IMG/VR virus record: IMGVR_UViG_3300028298_000008
Span: 1-62,634 of that record
DNA length: 62,634 bases
Origin: a virus
Reading direction: 5' to 3' (one strand)
Of this stretch, positions 41,201 to 49,528 are shown piece by piece (positions within the stretch are counted from its first letter, which is position 1; each line of letters starts with the position of its first letter). Both the position numbers and the translations under genes were made by a program. The notes under the pieces were generated by a model, which saw only the letters and a list, made by a program, of their open reading frames with translations, was not told the DNA's origin and ran no database searches.

Positions 41201-43898
41201 CCGTTTGATCAAGCGTCACAGAATTAACTGTGGCACTGACAATCCTCCCTCCAGCATCTCCCCATCTTGGTGTATCATGTTGAAAATCAATGACATCACC
41301 AATCATACAAGCGATTGCGTCAATGTCTGCGGCAAACTGTATCGTGCGCTTCCGGTATTGATTCCCCAATAAGCAGTATTGAGCAAATCGCCAAGCTTCC
41401 GATTCCCTTACAGCCCCAACCAAATAAGTTGACACTTTGTTTGTGGGTCGGTCTATTGAATTATTAAAAATAGAAACGGCATCTTTTTCATAATCTTTAT
41501 CTATATTTCTGTAGGAAACTTCAATTTCTCCCGCCCGATCTTCCAATGGCAGAAAAATTTCCTCAAAAGAATTCTCGATCACATTACCTGAAGAGAATAA
41601 CTGAACGGGAGAGGCGGCTTGCTCAATAACCACAGACAAGTTATATCCATACCAAACAAGCACTGCTCTACAAGTACCACTTATCTGTAATGCAGCCTCC
41701 CAAATAGTTGTAGCCGCATCAAATCCACCATTAAAAGTCAACCTTCTTTCAAGTCCACCACTTCCATCGTTGACAAGGACATCACAAAAATCAGCCCATG
41801 CTTGAAAATCTGTGGTTATAAGACGAGCAGAATCAAACCCTTCAAAGCGAACAACTCCATCAGTGGCAGCTCCAGCAATACATTCCCACCTAACAGTGCC
41901 ATCAACGACCGTCTGTCCTATTGTTGTTGGCCATATCGGCTCTATAGTTCCGGGCACTCCTGCAACAATACATTTATATAAACGACCATTTAGAACATTT
42001 GGTCTCACTTTCTTATTCACTGAATATGTCGGTCTGTAAGTAGAAGACATCCAATTATCATAAAACACAGGCTGTGTTAGTACATCAGAACAAACCCAAG
42101 CAGGATTTGAACTATATTCAATCCGCCAAGAGGCTGTGGCAGAATAATTTACACCAGAAATCCAAATGAAGGAGACGTTGTCTTTTAAAGGAGGAGCGAC
42201 ATTATCTACAGAACTGCTACCAAGTTGAGACCAATAAGCAGCCCAACTGGCTCCGGTAATAGGTCGCTTATCTGCACTTGCAATATGAGCTGCTTTACAA
42301 CGATAATTTTTACCATCTGTCCCAAGAACCTCATCCTTACGATATACACGAACATAACGACCTTCTAAAAGGCAAGAAAATTTTAAACTTCCAGAAAGCT
42401 GATCTGTAGCAAGAGCTTTTATGCCAACCAACACTTTTCGTGGATAGATAAAATCATCGTTGAATACTTCCCTTACAGATAAGAACCAAGAGTCATCAGC
42501 ATATTTAATATCAGAATAATTCTCGTTTATCCTTGTGACAATAATATCGTAATGTCCTTTTGTAAAGGAAACGGGATCTTTCAGGATAAAAGTTTTTGTG
42601 AAGGCACTGTTTTTATTGCTGATTATTCTTGAATAAGCATAGCTTGTTGTCCCGACATCACTTGAAGTTATCCAATGCCAATGCAAAGCTTGGTAGGAAG
42701 TAATGGTTGTTTCCAAACCTGTTTCTGGATCAATTGTCTTAGAAGTAATTGCCTTTGTTACTTGCTGACCTTCATAATGATCCGCATAAACAACTGAACC
42801 TGCTTCTTCTTCGTGCCATAAATTCTGATAGTAAATTCCTCCTTGAACACCAGGCGCATCTGTCCAATAACCAAGACTCCATCTCAAATGAACAGTTGTC
42901 ACATCTCCTGTCCAACCAGATAAGATATATCTCTTTGTTGGGTCGCTCATATGAACAGCTTCCACTTGTATATCAATCTCATGATCCTTAAAGTTTCCGC
43001 TTGAATCCATATGATAAACACCCTTTGGAAAAGTTATATCAACTTCAAGACCATCAAAAACATCTCCCCGTGTTCTGTACACGACAGGAGAGCCAAACAT
43101 AACCTTTCTATTGACAGTGTATTCTGCTTTGGTGTCGTCAAAATTAGGAATTAAAGACTGCGTTATATAACCACCCCGAACGCGGATTTCTATTTTTGTA
43201 TAAGTAGAAATATCCTGATCATTTATCTCAAAAGAAGATAAACTTTTTACTGGTCCCATTTCTAAACAGATTAACAGATTAATGTAATTTTTATCTTCGA
43301 TGTTTTCTGTAAAGGCATCAATTATATTACCAAATACTTTGCTCTTACCATAGAAATAAGGGATTGGTAAACCTTGCTGTTGCGTAGTTACAGGTGACCA
43401 AGAAGCCGTTTGTGACAATGGAGAATCACCAAATGACAAATTGTTTGCATTTAAAGGCAGGAGGGCATCGATCAGCATTCCACCAAGCATCATTCCTCCC
43501 ATACCAACAGCAGCATAGGTGCCATAGTATACTGCTGCCTGAGCTAAACCAGACAATCCTCCTAACCCAGGAACAAGTCCCGACATATATGCTGCCGCAT
43601 ATGGAGCTGCCCACGCAACGGCAACGGTCAAGGCAATAAATGCGATAGTTCGTAAAGCATCCCCATCTTCAACAGAAGGAATAAAAACAGCTTGATCTCC
43701 ATTCCGCAAAGAAACTAAAGGCCAGTCTTCCTCTTTAATCACTCTTCCATTGACAACTACTCGAACATTAATCCCAATAGGGAAATGCAATTGTCTCAGT
43801 TCAAGCAGGGACTCTTTATGATAGGCTATTAAAGAAGTCTCCCGATCTCTCCTTGTGAATGGGTCTTTTATTTTTACAAGACTAATTCGCTCTTCCAC
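38298..43898 (-). CDS. Tail tip / host-specificity protein (lambda gpJ-like)
   Basis: 1866 residues, the largest gene here. N-terminal ~60 residues, then hydrophobic Ala/Gly-rich stretches (about 85-150) as in gpI/gpJ-type hubs. The central part follows the gpJ tail-hub layout. A YRC-x-AAH...YWSQLG carbohydrate-binding-like module lies at nt 42222-42331, with a second LYKC-x-VAGVPG/DGTVRWEC module nearby. Several fibronectin-III repeats follow (e.g. PTGLALSSG, PATPTGFAV). A C-terminal collagen-free fibre region includes LTAGTIGAQEIYLG. It should form the tail tip and contact the receptor. Confidence 0.85.
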   Translation of the reverse strand: MEERISLVKIKDPFTRRDRETSLIAYHKESLLELRQLHFPIGINVRVVVNGRVIKEEDWPLVSLRNGDQAVFIPSVEDGDALRTIAFIALTVAVAWAAPYAAAYMSGLVPGLGGLSGLAQAAVYYGTYAAVGMGGMMLGGMLIDALLPLNANNLSFGDSPLSQTASWSPVTTQQQGLPIPYFYGKSKVFGNIIDAFTENIEDKNYINLLICLEMGPVKSLSSFEINDQDISTYTKIEIRVRGGYITQSLIPNFDDTKAEYTVNRKVMFGSPVVYRTRGDVFDGLEVDITFPKGVYHMDSSGNFKDHEIDIQVEAVHMSDPTKRYILSGWTGDVTTVHLRWSLGYWTDAPGVQGGIYYQNLWHEEEAGSVVYADHYEGQQVTKAITSKTIDPETGLETTITSYQALHWHWITSSDVGTTSYAYSRIISNKNSAFTKTFILKDPVSFTKGHYDIIVTRINENYSDIKYADDSWFLSVREVFNDDFIYPRKVLVGIKALATDQLSGSLKFSCLLEGRYVRVYRKDEVLGTDGKNYRCKAAHIASADKRPITGASWAAYWSQLGSSSVDNVAPPLKDNVSFIWISGVNYSATASWRIEYSSNPAWVCSDVLTQPVFYDNWMSSTYRPTYSVNKKVRPNVLNGRLYKCIVAGVPGTIEPIWPTTIGQTVVDGTVRWECIAGAATDGVVRFEGFDSARLITTDFQAWADFCDVLVNDGSGGLERRLTFNGGFDAATTIWEAALQISGTCRAVLVWYGYNLSVVIEQAASPVQLFSSGNVIENSFEEIFLPLEDRAGEIEVSYRNIDKDYEKDAVSIFNNSIDRPTNKVSTYLVGAVRESEAWRFAQYCLLGNQYRKRTIQFAADIDAIACMIGDVIDFQHDTPRWGDAGGRIVSATVNSVTLDQTVTIDADITYGILIRLANDTLVTKTVTNVAGSYTVLTVSTPFSEIPVQYDVYAFGQLGVETKPFRVVDISKTDDQIATIRAIEYNANVYSVDTGTPIVQTPDYTPQGSVSVVTNITVAESSRLDESGNVVRDILITFKRPNDALYKQALVFFKKTGQSVYSYAGLTISESYVFINAEPKITYTFLIISESWSGVRSRDSVSPTISITTTGSGDWSGDETLEDIVSGLHIDGQGNAVEFTGRDCKLVWNEISAVGLDVHPAGEEPTGAGYHYPPQWFKDYQVKIFDAVNTLRRTEYVTVNTYVYTYEKNYEDGIDRHFTIEVRARDRYYRTSRIPARLTVLNPAPDMPSNVVYTARIKAVLIVYDANDEPDFQGYVIYGSTTADFTPSSANLLYQGKDTHPLIQLDSGNWYFKVAAYDTFGLDELNYSTETLVRISSTDPTDNVPPDVPTGLALSSGVEQIAQAITAYIEATWNANTEDDFNNYALQLRRDGETRYTEVFSTALKHKFIGLLPGIKYYVKIKGVDKWGNESAFSAEVDTTCIADSSAPATPTGFAVAAGLKKIICSWTANTEEDLAGYEVSIKPDGGVYSVFYKGLSTVVVYDGSPAIKYYAKVRAYDWSGNYSNYASELNATTAQVGTADIQAGAVTSDKVTTGELITLSAQIKDAIITNAKIDSLAVSKLTAGTIGAQEIYLGANSLLLSGTNKNIVVNDGIRDRIKIGLLSTGVYGIQITNTSGVALVNTTTGNIITVDELAVSKLLAGTITSKDIVLAVAAGTGDSVIRAGKTDFTNTESGFILGIDDSDSDRAKFYIGDSSKYLNWNGTELTIGGDIIVTGNLVANAVTTTSSSYNGNDISCPADNTAETVLSCEITVTGGKVLVTGGIQARATTAGAVLIGILLLYRGVTQITAISFVHGGHAGIYTNCSVPLSYLDNPDAGTYTYSLAVYAWSGEDAVIASSRSLVLLEIKR

Positions 43899-44287
43899 TT
43901 ATGAAAACCTCGTATCCGTTTTTGCCACAAAATATTATCCAATCGTTCCACAGCCACATTCTGTTTTCTCAAAATATGGATGAACCTTCTGCAATCCTCT
44001 AACACCACCCCAATGTGCGTGACATAAGGATAGCGAATGCAGAAAGTAACTTTGCAAAAGGGTTCTGGTTCCGATAATTCAACTGATACCTCTTCCTTCT
44101 CTTCCTTTATAATCTGATCAATCAAATTGTACTCTTCTGGAGAATCATAATCAGGTGTGATTACTCCTCTCCAATTATCAATTACCTTAACAAGACCTAA
44201 ACAATCAAGCCCAGTCATATCCCTGCCGTTCTTCTTATAAGGAACTCCAATCAGGTTTTGTATTAAATTATGCAAAACGCACCCCAC
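43874..44287 (-). CDS. Tail-tip NlpC/P60-like peptidase (lambda gpK type)
   Basis: 137 residues. GLDCLGL holds the nucleophile Cys 29, YVTHIGVV the His 91, and CRRFIHI the third polar position His 104. It overlaps the gpL-like gene by 20 bp and gpJ by 25 bp in the lambda order L-K-J. It likely cuts peptidoglycan during DNA injection. Confidence 0.8.
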   Translation of the reverse strand: MGCVLHNLIQNLIGVPYKKNGRDMTGLDCLGLVKVIDNWRGVITPDYDSPEEYNLIDQIIKEEKEEVSVELSEPEPFCKVTFCIRYPYVTHIGVVLEDCRRFIHILRKQNVAVERLDNILWQKRIRGFHKWKSELVL

Positions 44288-44900
44288 CTTTTCCTAATCC
44301 AGGAAAACCTCCAAAATGAACGCTGTTCCCTTTTAATTTACATGCAGCTAATGTGCCTTCACAAGTAGCATCAGTTCCTGCATAACCACATTCTTCAGCA
44401 ACATCGCCTACACCCTTAAAATATCCCGCCCAAGCACAATAATCTGACAAATATCGATGGAGGGGGAATCTGCGTTTCATTGGACTGGGCGCACCAAGTT
44501 CGAAATTAACACCCATAACAGATGCCGAACAACTAAGTATTTGAAAAGCATATGTCAACTCCGCATAATTTTCAGAGAGAAGGGCATTACTTACAATCCG
44601 CATAACAACAACCTGCCCAACAAGACCTTCATAATCTTCAATATAGGAGTGAATGGTTCTCGTGGGGTCTTCGATTGACAACTTAACTATTGGAAGCTCC
44701 CCTTTTGAAGATTGCTTTGGGCCATCAAAAGAAAAAGGAAATGCTGTGTATGTTCTACCTTCAAAAACAACATCCTCTGTATTTTTTACAATATAGATAG
44801 GTAAGATTGGTGTCAAATACACATCAAGCAGAATCAGCCATTCCCCAGTATCAATGAGCAGATTTTTCTGCAAAATAATGTTTCGAGGCAGAGTTTTCAT
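44268..44900 (-). CDS. Minor tail protein L-like, four Cys in iron-sulfur arrangement
   Basis: 210 residues. Beta-rich tail-tip domain (PILPIYIVKN, PTRTIHSYIE) with a C-terminal Cys-bearing part: Cys 155, 171, 180 and 187 (SDYCAW, EECGY, TCEG, AACKL). Lambda gpL binds a [4Fe-4S] cluster with a similar C-terminal Cys set, so a cluster is likely here. Followed by GFPGLGKGGVRFA end. ATGA-type overlap with the M-like gene. Confidence 0.75.
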   Translation of the reverse strand: MKTLPRNIILQKNLLIDTGEWLILLDVYLTPILPIYIVKNTEDVVFEGRTYTAFPFSFDGPKQSSKGELPIVKLSIEDPTRTIHSYIEDYEGLVGQVVVMRIVSNALLSENYAELTYAFQILSCSASVMGVNFELGAPSPMKRRFPLHRYLSDYCAWAGYFKGVGDVAEECGYAGTDATCEGTLAACKLKGNSVHFGGFPGLGKGGVRFA

Positions 44901-45250
44901 AAAGTCACCAAAACAAAATCATAATCTGAGAGATACTGAGCACCGTCATATCCTGTATTGCTTTTCTTTGGAGGAGCCTCAAATCTTACTGTATAAGAAG
45001 TTCCTGTTACAGGGTGTGTCCAAGTAAAACTGTCTGTTGCTCCATCTACTGTATCAATAAAAGCATCGAGCAACGCTGTGTCAACAGACCCCAAATTCAT
45101 GTACTTGATCTGAAATTTTCTCCTTACTCTGGTATATCGAGAACGGGTCTTCTGATAACCAGATTCAAAACGAGATTTTATCGTATTGTCTTCCCGTTCT
45201 TCTGATAATGGGTATGTTGGTTTTTTCGATAAAGTTGGATACATAGGCAT
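44897..45250 (-). CDS. Minor tail protein M-like
   Basis: 117 residues: KSRFESGYQKTRSRYTRVRRKFQ and TDSFTWTHPVTGTSYTVRFE are typical of the gpM/Phage_min_tail family; a hairpin-rich beta domain joins the tape measure to the tip. Its ATG overlaps the tape-measure stop. Confidence 0.75.
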   Translation of the reverse strand: MPMYPTLSKKPTYPLSEEREDNTIKSRFESGYQKTRSRYTRVRRKFQIKYMNLGSVDTALLDAFIDTVDGATDSFTWTHPVTGTSYTVRFEAPPKKSNTGYDGAQYLSDYDFVLVTL

Positions 45251-48200
45251 TACCGTCCTCCTCTCATCAAATGATATGAAGGCCCAAAAGCCTGGTAATC
45301 TTGAATAAAGGCATCAACCACCATCTTGTTAAAACCGGTCATTTTTGGTTGACTTACTTTTGCAGTGAGTGGCTGTCCACTTTGATTATAAAGATTGAAC
45401 TCTATAGAAGGGGCGTTCCCTCCTGCGGCCATCTTTTCAAACATACTGCTTTGTTCTCTGGAGAGAACACGCTCATCAGTAAGAACTTTAACCATCCGTT
45501 CATCTCCCACCAGTCCACCAATATGAAAAGAAGGAATCTTACCCCCCTCATGCGCTGTTAATGTGGGCGTGGAAAAAGCTCCTTTTAACAAACCCCAAAT
45601 ACCAGAAGCTGCGGCACCTGAACCCAGCAATGTTGCCGCCGCCAACTGTTGTGCAAGGATTTGGAACATTGCATTTCTAACTGCTTTGGCAAAGGAGTTA
45701 AAATAATCCCAAAGTCCTTTCAAATTTCCTTCCGCAAGATCAATAAAAGCTTCCTTGAATGTATCGGAAAGAGCCTTACAAGTCTCTGAAAATAAGCCGT
45801 TTAGCTGCTTTCCCCAATCAGTAAACTCTTCAAACATATCCTTTAGAGTTTTATCCCAAACAGCTCCAATACCTTTAGTCCCAAAGAGAGCAGAAAAATC
45901 CAGTGCTTTCTTTAGTTCCAAACCAAGTCCTTTTGTTTTGGTTCCTTCTACAGCTTTGGTAAGATCCGCTTCCAATTGTTCCTTATCAACAACTAACTCT
46001 CCCATAATAGCCATGCCACGGGGGCTTTTTACTCCTACTTTAACAAGCTCCGCCCGCTTCCTTTCTTCCACTTTCTTAGCATGATCTATGAGAGTATTGG
46101 TTTCATTCTCAAGTTCCTTCTGCAAAAGCTGACTCATTCTATTATAATAAGTAATTGCAGAAATCTCTCTCTCTTTGTACAGAAATTCCGTTATTTCTCG
46201 ATCTCTGGCTATTTCCGACTTTCTTAAATCTGATTGAGTGTTGATGAATATTTGTGCAAGCTTTTCCCTTTGCTTAAAGCCCTCAATAGCGATCTTTGTT
46301 TTTTCCTCATAAACCTTTTTCTCCGTTGCAAGCTCTTGTGTATAAGTCTTATCCCTGGAAACTTTAATGGCATTGTCAATAGCTTCTAACTCAGATACCA
46401 TTGTGGCTTTAAGATTGCGTGTCCTTTCATCTGCTCCCTTTCCAGAAACTCCCCCAATCCGTCGCTCAAATTCTTTCTCTATCTTTTCTCTCTTATCAGT
46501 GAGAAAAAAAATCTCCATGTCCCCAGCATCTCGTATTATCTGGAGTCTCTTCGCCTCATACTCAGAAGCAGAAATCAATCCTTTATAATGATGAACTTCT
46601 AACTCAGCAAGTTGCTCCTTCTCACCACTCTTAATTGCTTCTATTGCGGAATTGTATGTCTTTTTGATTGCACTTACATCAGACAATAGATGAGTGTCTT
46701 CTTTTGGAATAATTGGAAGACCAGCATCCTTCTTTTCTTTCTCAGCATCATAAATATCTTGTACATTCTTTCTCGCCACTGCGGTTTCATACGCAGCCAG
46801 GCGTTTGCGTTCATTATAAGCATCCATATCCTTCTTAAACATTTGATCCAATACTATCTGCTGAGTAGCAGAAGTGGCCGTGTACTTACTCAAGTCAGGT
46901 TTTTTTATCTGCTCCTCTGCTTGCAAAGCCTTATTAAACTCCTTTACGGCATTGAACTTATCTTTTGCAGAGGCCATCCTGGCGGAAAATTCACGATCTC
47001 GCTTATCCAGAGCATCATATTCAGCGTTCAATGCTCTAAACAAAAGGATGATTGCAGTAACACCAACTGCTAAAACACCAAAGGCGACATTCAACTGCAT
47101 AACACTGGGAGCAAGTTGACCTACTCCTTTTGTCATTATCATGACAAGCCCATGAGCGGAACTAAACACCGCTGCTATTCGAGCCATAAGAACAATAAGA
47201 GCTGGCAAAGCTAATTTTACAAGATAAGCGGTAATAGCCCCTGCAAGTAATGCCATAGCATCCTTCCATTGAAGAGTCCACCCTACCACATTAGTTAAAC
47301 CAGATATAGGAAAAAGAATCGCTGTGCCAAAAGAGGTAATTGCAGTAGTCAAAGTAGACACCACATCTTTCAACAAAGCGAAAGCATTATAAGTGAAAGT
47401 ACCTGCTCTGCCAAGCCCTTGAATCTTCTCATCAAAAGCATGAGTGGAATCCAAAGCAAATAACATTCCACTTGACATATCCACCAATACCGATGTCAAA
47501 TTTCTCAAAGAGCCTTCACTGAGTCCAGAGACAGCCGCACTTAAAGCGTCAAGAATATTTAGAAAGATTTTCCATTGTGCACCACTGGTTAAAGTCATTT
47601 CACTTGCGGCCAAATCCAATGATCCGCCCACTGTTTTTAATCCTTCAGTCAGTTTTATATACTTTTCATATTGTGTTAAGAAGGCGACAAAAGCCCTCCC
47701 TTGCTCCTTTCCCATCATTCCACCAAAGAATGACATTATTCCAACAGGCACAGCACCTCCTCCCGCTTTTGTCTTGCTAAGAAGCTGAGACACAATAGAA
47801 TCAAATTGAGAGGCCAATGTCTTGGTCGCATCCATTTCAATGTTCAATTTCTTTAACTCTTGACGAGCCTTTGGTTGCTGAAGAGCGGTCATAAAACTTG
47901 CCGTCAAACGACCAGCCGAAGAGGCCTTCTGACCTGTATCTGTAACAGCAACGGCAATAGCTATCATTTGCTGTAGGGTAAAATCTGACAGCTTAGAAAC
48001 AACGCCCATGTACTGGATAACCTTTGTAAATTCTTCCGGTCTTATGATACCAACTGCCTGACCTCGGAGTAGGGTTTCCACAATAGTCTTGAACTTCTCC
48101 GCCTCCGTTCCCGCCATCTGTAGCTGATCTTTAAAATTGTTAAACGCTGCGGTAACAGCCACAGCAAACTGCTTCATGTCAATTTCACCAAAAGCAGTCT

Positions 48201-48843
48201 TCAGATTGGCGAGCATGGGAAGCATATCAGCAACGGTTTGCTCCGCAATACCAGCACCAACAAAAGCCTGTCCTATCTCACTTAAATCCTTCATAACAAC
48301 AGGTTTCTCAATAGCGGCTACTCTCATTGCAGCAACAGCCGATCTTGTTCCCATCCTTGCTTCTGGAGAGATTTTGCCTGAAGTGGCACTAAAACGTATC
48401 ATCTCAGCAGCGGCTTGATCTAAAGCAGCTATGTATTTAAACGCACCTGTTGTAGCTGCTGCAAAGCCTGCCGCAATGGTGTCCAAAACAAGACGTGTGC
48501 TGTACCATCTCATCTGTATCTGGATGAGGTATTCCATGCCTTCGTACAAAGACTTTATGGAATAACTCATGTTCTTTAAGGGATTGGTGGAACTGGTGGC
48601 CGCACTACCCACACTCTTCATACTCGTTGACAGTTTACTTACAGAACTTGAAAGGGTGTCGACAGAAGTGCGAACCTTTTCCATCTCAGAATTCATCCGA
48701 GACATTACTTGAGGAACCTTATTAAAAGAAGTTTGAAGCTCAGCCCCTAACTTATTGACTGCTTCAGAAACAGCGGTGAACCCTTTTGCTTGGGCCTCAA
48801 TCAACAGAGATGTTTTAATCGGTCCTGATCCTGGTCCTCCCAT
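45250..48843 (-). CDS. Tail tape-measure protein
   Basis: 1197 residues. N-terminal helical segment, then alpha-rich Ala/Lys coiled regions, a hydrophobic cluster at about 490-605 (SLTNVV, ALPALIVLMARIAAVF, AFGVLAVGVTAIILLF), and a long C-terminal coiled coil. Using the known ~1.5 A per residue relation, the tail would be near 180 nm (inference). Starts 12 bp after the G/T gene. Confidence 0.85.
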   Translation of the reverse strand: MGGPGSGPIKTSLLIEAQAKGFTAVSEAVNKLGAELQTSFNKVPQVMSRMNSEMEKVRTSVDTLSSSVSKLSTSMKSVGSAATSSTNPLKNMSYSIKSLYEGMEYLIQIQMRWYSTRLVLDTIAAGFAAATTGAFKYIAALDQAAAEMIRFSATSGKISPEARMGTRSAVAAMRVAAIEKPVVMKDLSEIGQAFVGAGIAEQTVADMLPMLANLKTAFGEIDMKQFAVAVTAAFNNFKDQLQMAGTEAEKFKTIVETLLRGQAVGIIRPEEFTKVIQYMGVVSKLSDFTLQQMIAIAVAVTDTGQKASSAGRLTASFMTALQQPKARQELKKLNIEMDATKTLASQFDSIVSQLLSKTKAGGGAVPVGIMSFFGGMMGKEQGRAFVAFLTQYEKYIKLTEGLKTVGGSLDLAASEMTLTSGAQWKIFLNILDALSAAVSGLSEGSLRNLTSVLVDMSSGMLFALDSTHAFDEKIQGLGRAGTFTYNAFALLKDVVSTLTTAITSFGTAILFPISGLTNVVGWTLQWKDAMALLAGAITAYLVKLALPALIVLMARIAAVFSSAHGLVMIMTKGVGQLAPSVMQLNVAFGVLAVGVTAIILLFRALNAEYDALDKRDREFSARMASAKDKFNAVKEFNKALQAEEQIKKPDLSKYTATSATQQIVLDQMFKKDMDAYNERKRLAAYETAVARKNVQDIYDAEKEKKDAGLPIIPKEDTHLLSDVSAIKKTYNSAIEAIKSGEKEQLAELEVHHYKGLISASEYEAKRLQIIRDAGDMEIFFLTDKREKIEKEFERRIGGVSGKGADERTRNLKATMVSELEAIDNAIKVSRDKTYTQELATEKKVYEEKTKIAIEGFKQREKLAQIFINTQSDLRKSEIARDREITEFLYKEREISAITYYNRMSQLLQKELENETNTLIDHAKKVEERKRAELVKVGVKSPRGMAIMGELVVDKEQLEADLTKAVEGTKTKGLGLELKKALDFSALFGTKGIGAVWDKTLKDMFEEFTDWGKQLNGLFSETCKALSDTFKEAFIDLAEGNLKGLWDYFNSFAKAVRNAMFQILAQQLAAATLLGSGAAASGIWGLLKGAFSTPTLTAHEGGKIPSFHIGGLVGDERMVKVLTDERVLSREQSSMFEKMAAGGNAPSIEFNLYNQSGQPLTAKVSQPKMTGFNKMVVDAFIQDYQAFGPSYHLMRGGR

Positions 48844-48855
48844 ATTACACCTCTC

Positions 48856-49212
48856 CTAATTTTCTTTCCTATCTACTTTTATCTGGCTTTTATCACACTT
48901 AGAGCAATCTAAATCGGGCTTTGCTTTCTTACAGGCTTTGCAATAATCACTTTCCAGCCTGACACGATCCTTCTCTTTAGGAACAAGAGCGGCAATAACC
49001 GATTCTCGAAATAATTCTTCTCTCAGACGGTGATCCATGTAGGGGACACTCTCTTTAGGAGTAGCCCCCCACAAAATTAAGTCTCGCTTGGAGATGTCTC
49101 CTCCGCTAAGGAGGAGGACAACTTCGCTAATGAACTGATCTGTCCTGGCACTTCGATCTTCCCGATCAGCTTCTCTATTTTTTCGAGATATATAGCTGTC
49201 GGGTTGCATTCG
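48856..49212 (-). CDS. T extension of tail-assembly chaperone, made by -1 frameshift (GT)
   Basis: Read in the -1 frame after the slippery site at 49212-49218. The product joins 96 residues of G to 118 residues of T: 214 in total. The T part is hydrophilic and ends in two C-x2-C pairs (CKAC and CSKC), a possible zinc site. An ATG at 49209 is in frame but lies directly after the slip site and lacks a ribosome site, so the frameshift is the likelier route, as in lambda gpGT, which chaperones the tape measure. Confidence 0.7.
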   Translation of the reverse strand, partial: RMQPDSYISRKNREADREDRSARTDQFISEVVLLLSGGDISKRDLILWGATPKESVPYMDHRLREELFRESVIAALVPKEKDRVRLESDYCKACKKAKPDLDCSKCDKSQIKVDRKEN

Positions 49213-49499
49213 AAAAAATCTTCAATCACCATAACCATCATTTTAACAGGTATGTGAAATCCCAAAAACTCCGAAAGGGAAGTCAAATCCTTATCCTTTA
49301 CAGACCCCCCTTTCTCAGTTAAAACAACGGCCAGAGCATCAGGCATTTTGTCACCAATCAATGAAATTATATCCATTGGAGACACGGCTTCAGTTAGATC
49401 AACACCTTTTAAGACAGCCAGTAATTGCCTCACTTGCCCCCATACAAGAGGCTTCTGAACAAATTCCCGTCCTTCTATGGTATAGCTTGTCTCTTCCAT
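49077..49499 (-). CDS. Tail-assembly chaperone G-like protein
   Basis: 140 residues between tail tube and tape measure, where lambda G lies, with GAAAGGAG upstream. Helical protein (LVWGQVRQLLAVLKGV, VKMMVMVIEDFFEC). Its last ~44 codons overlap the T frame, and codons 94-96 contain the T TTT TTC slippery heptamer. Confidence 0.72.
   Translation of the reverse strand: MEETSYTIEGREFVQKPLVWGQVRQLLAVLKGVDLTEAVSPMDIISLIGDKMPDALAVVLTEKGGSVKDKDLTSLSEFLGFHIPVKMMVMVIEDFFECNPTAIYLEKIEKLIGKIEVPGQISSLAKLSSSLAEETSPSET
49212..49218 (-). promoter_or_regulatory. -1 ribosomal frameshift slippery site
   Basis: On the minus strand the heptamer T TTT TTC is in the G zero frame (GAT TTT TTC, codons 94-96) and fits the X XXY YYZ rule exactly. 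The -1 frame continues CGA ATG CAA and stays open to 48856. Downstream pairing that would stimulate slippage was not verified. Confidence 0.65.
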
Positions 49500-49528
49500 A
49501 TTAAAACACTCCTTTCAAAATCCCTATT

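Noticed and set aside
49193-49203. Slippery site CTC GAA AAA ATA inside the G gene
   Set aside because: The run of A does not satisfy X XXY YYZ in the G frame, whereas T TTT TTC upstream does.
49056-49209. Independent start for the T protein at ATG 49209
   Set aside because: No ribosome-binding site precedes it, and a perfect slippery heptamer ends directly before it; frameshift is the more economical explanation.
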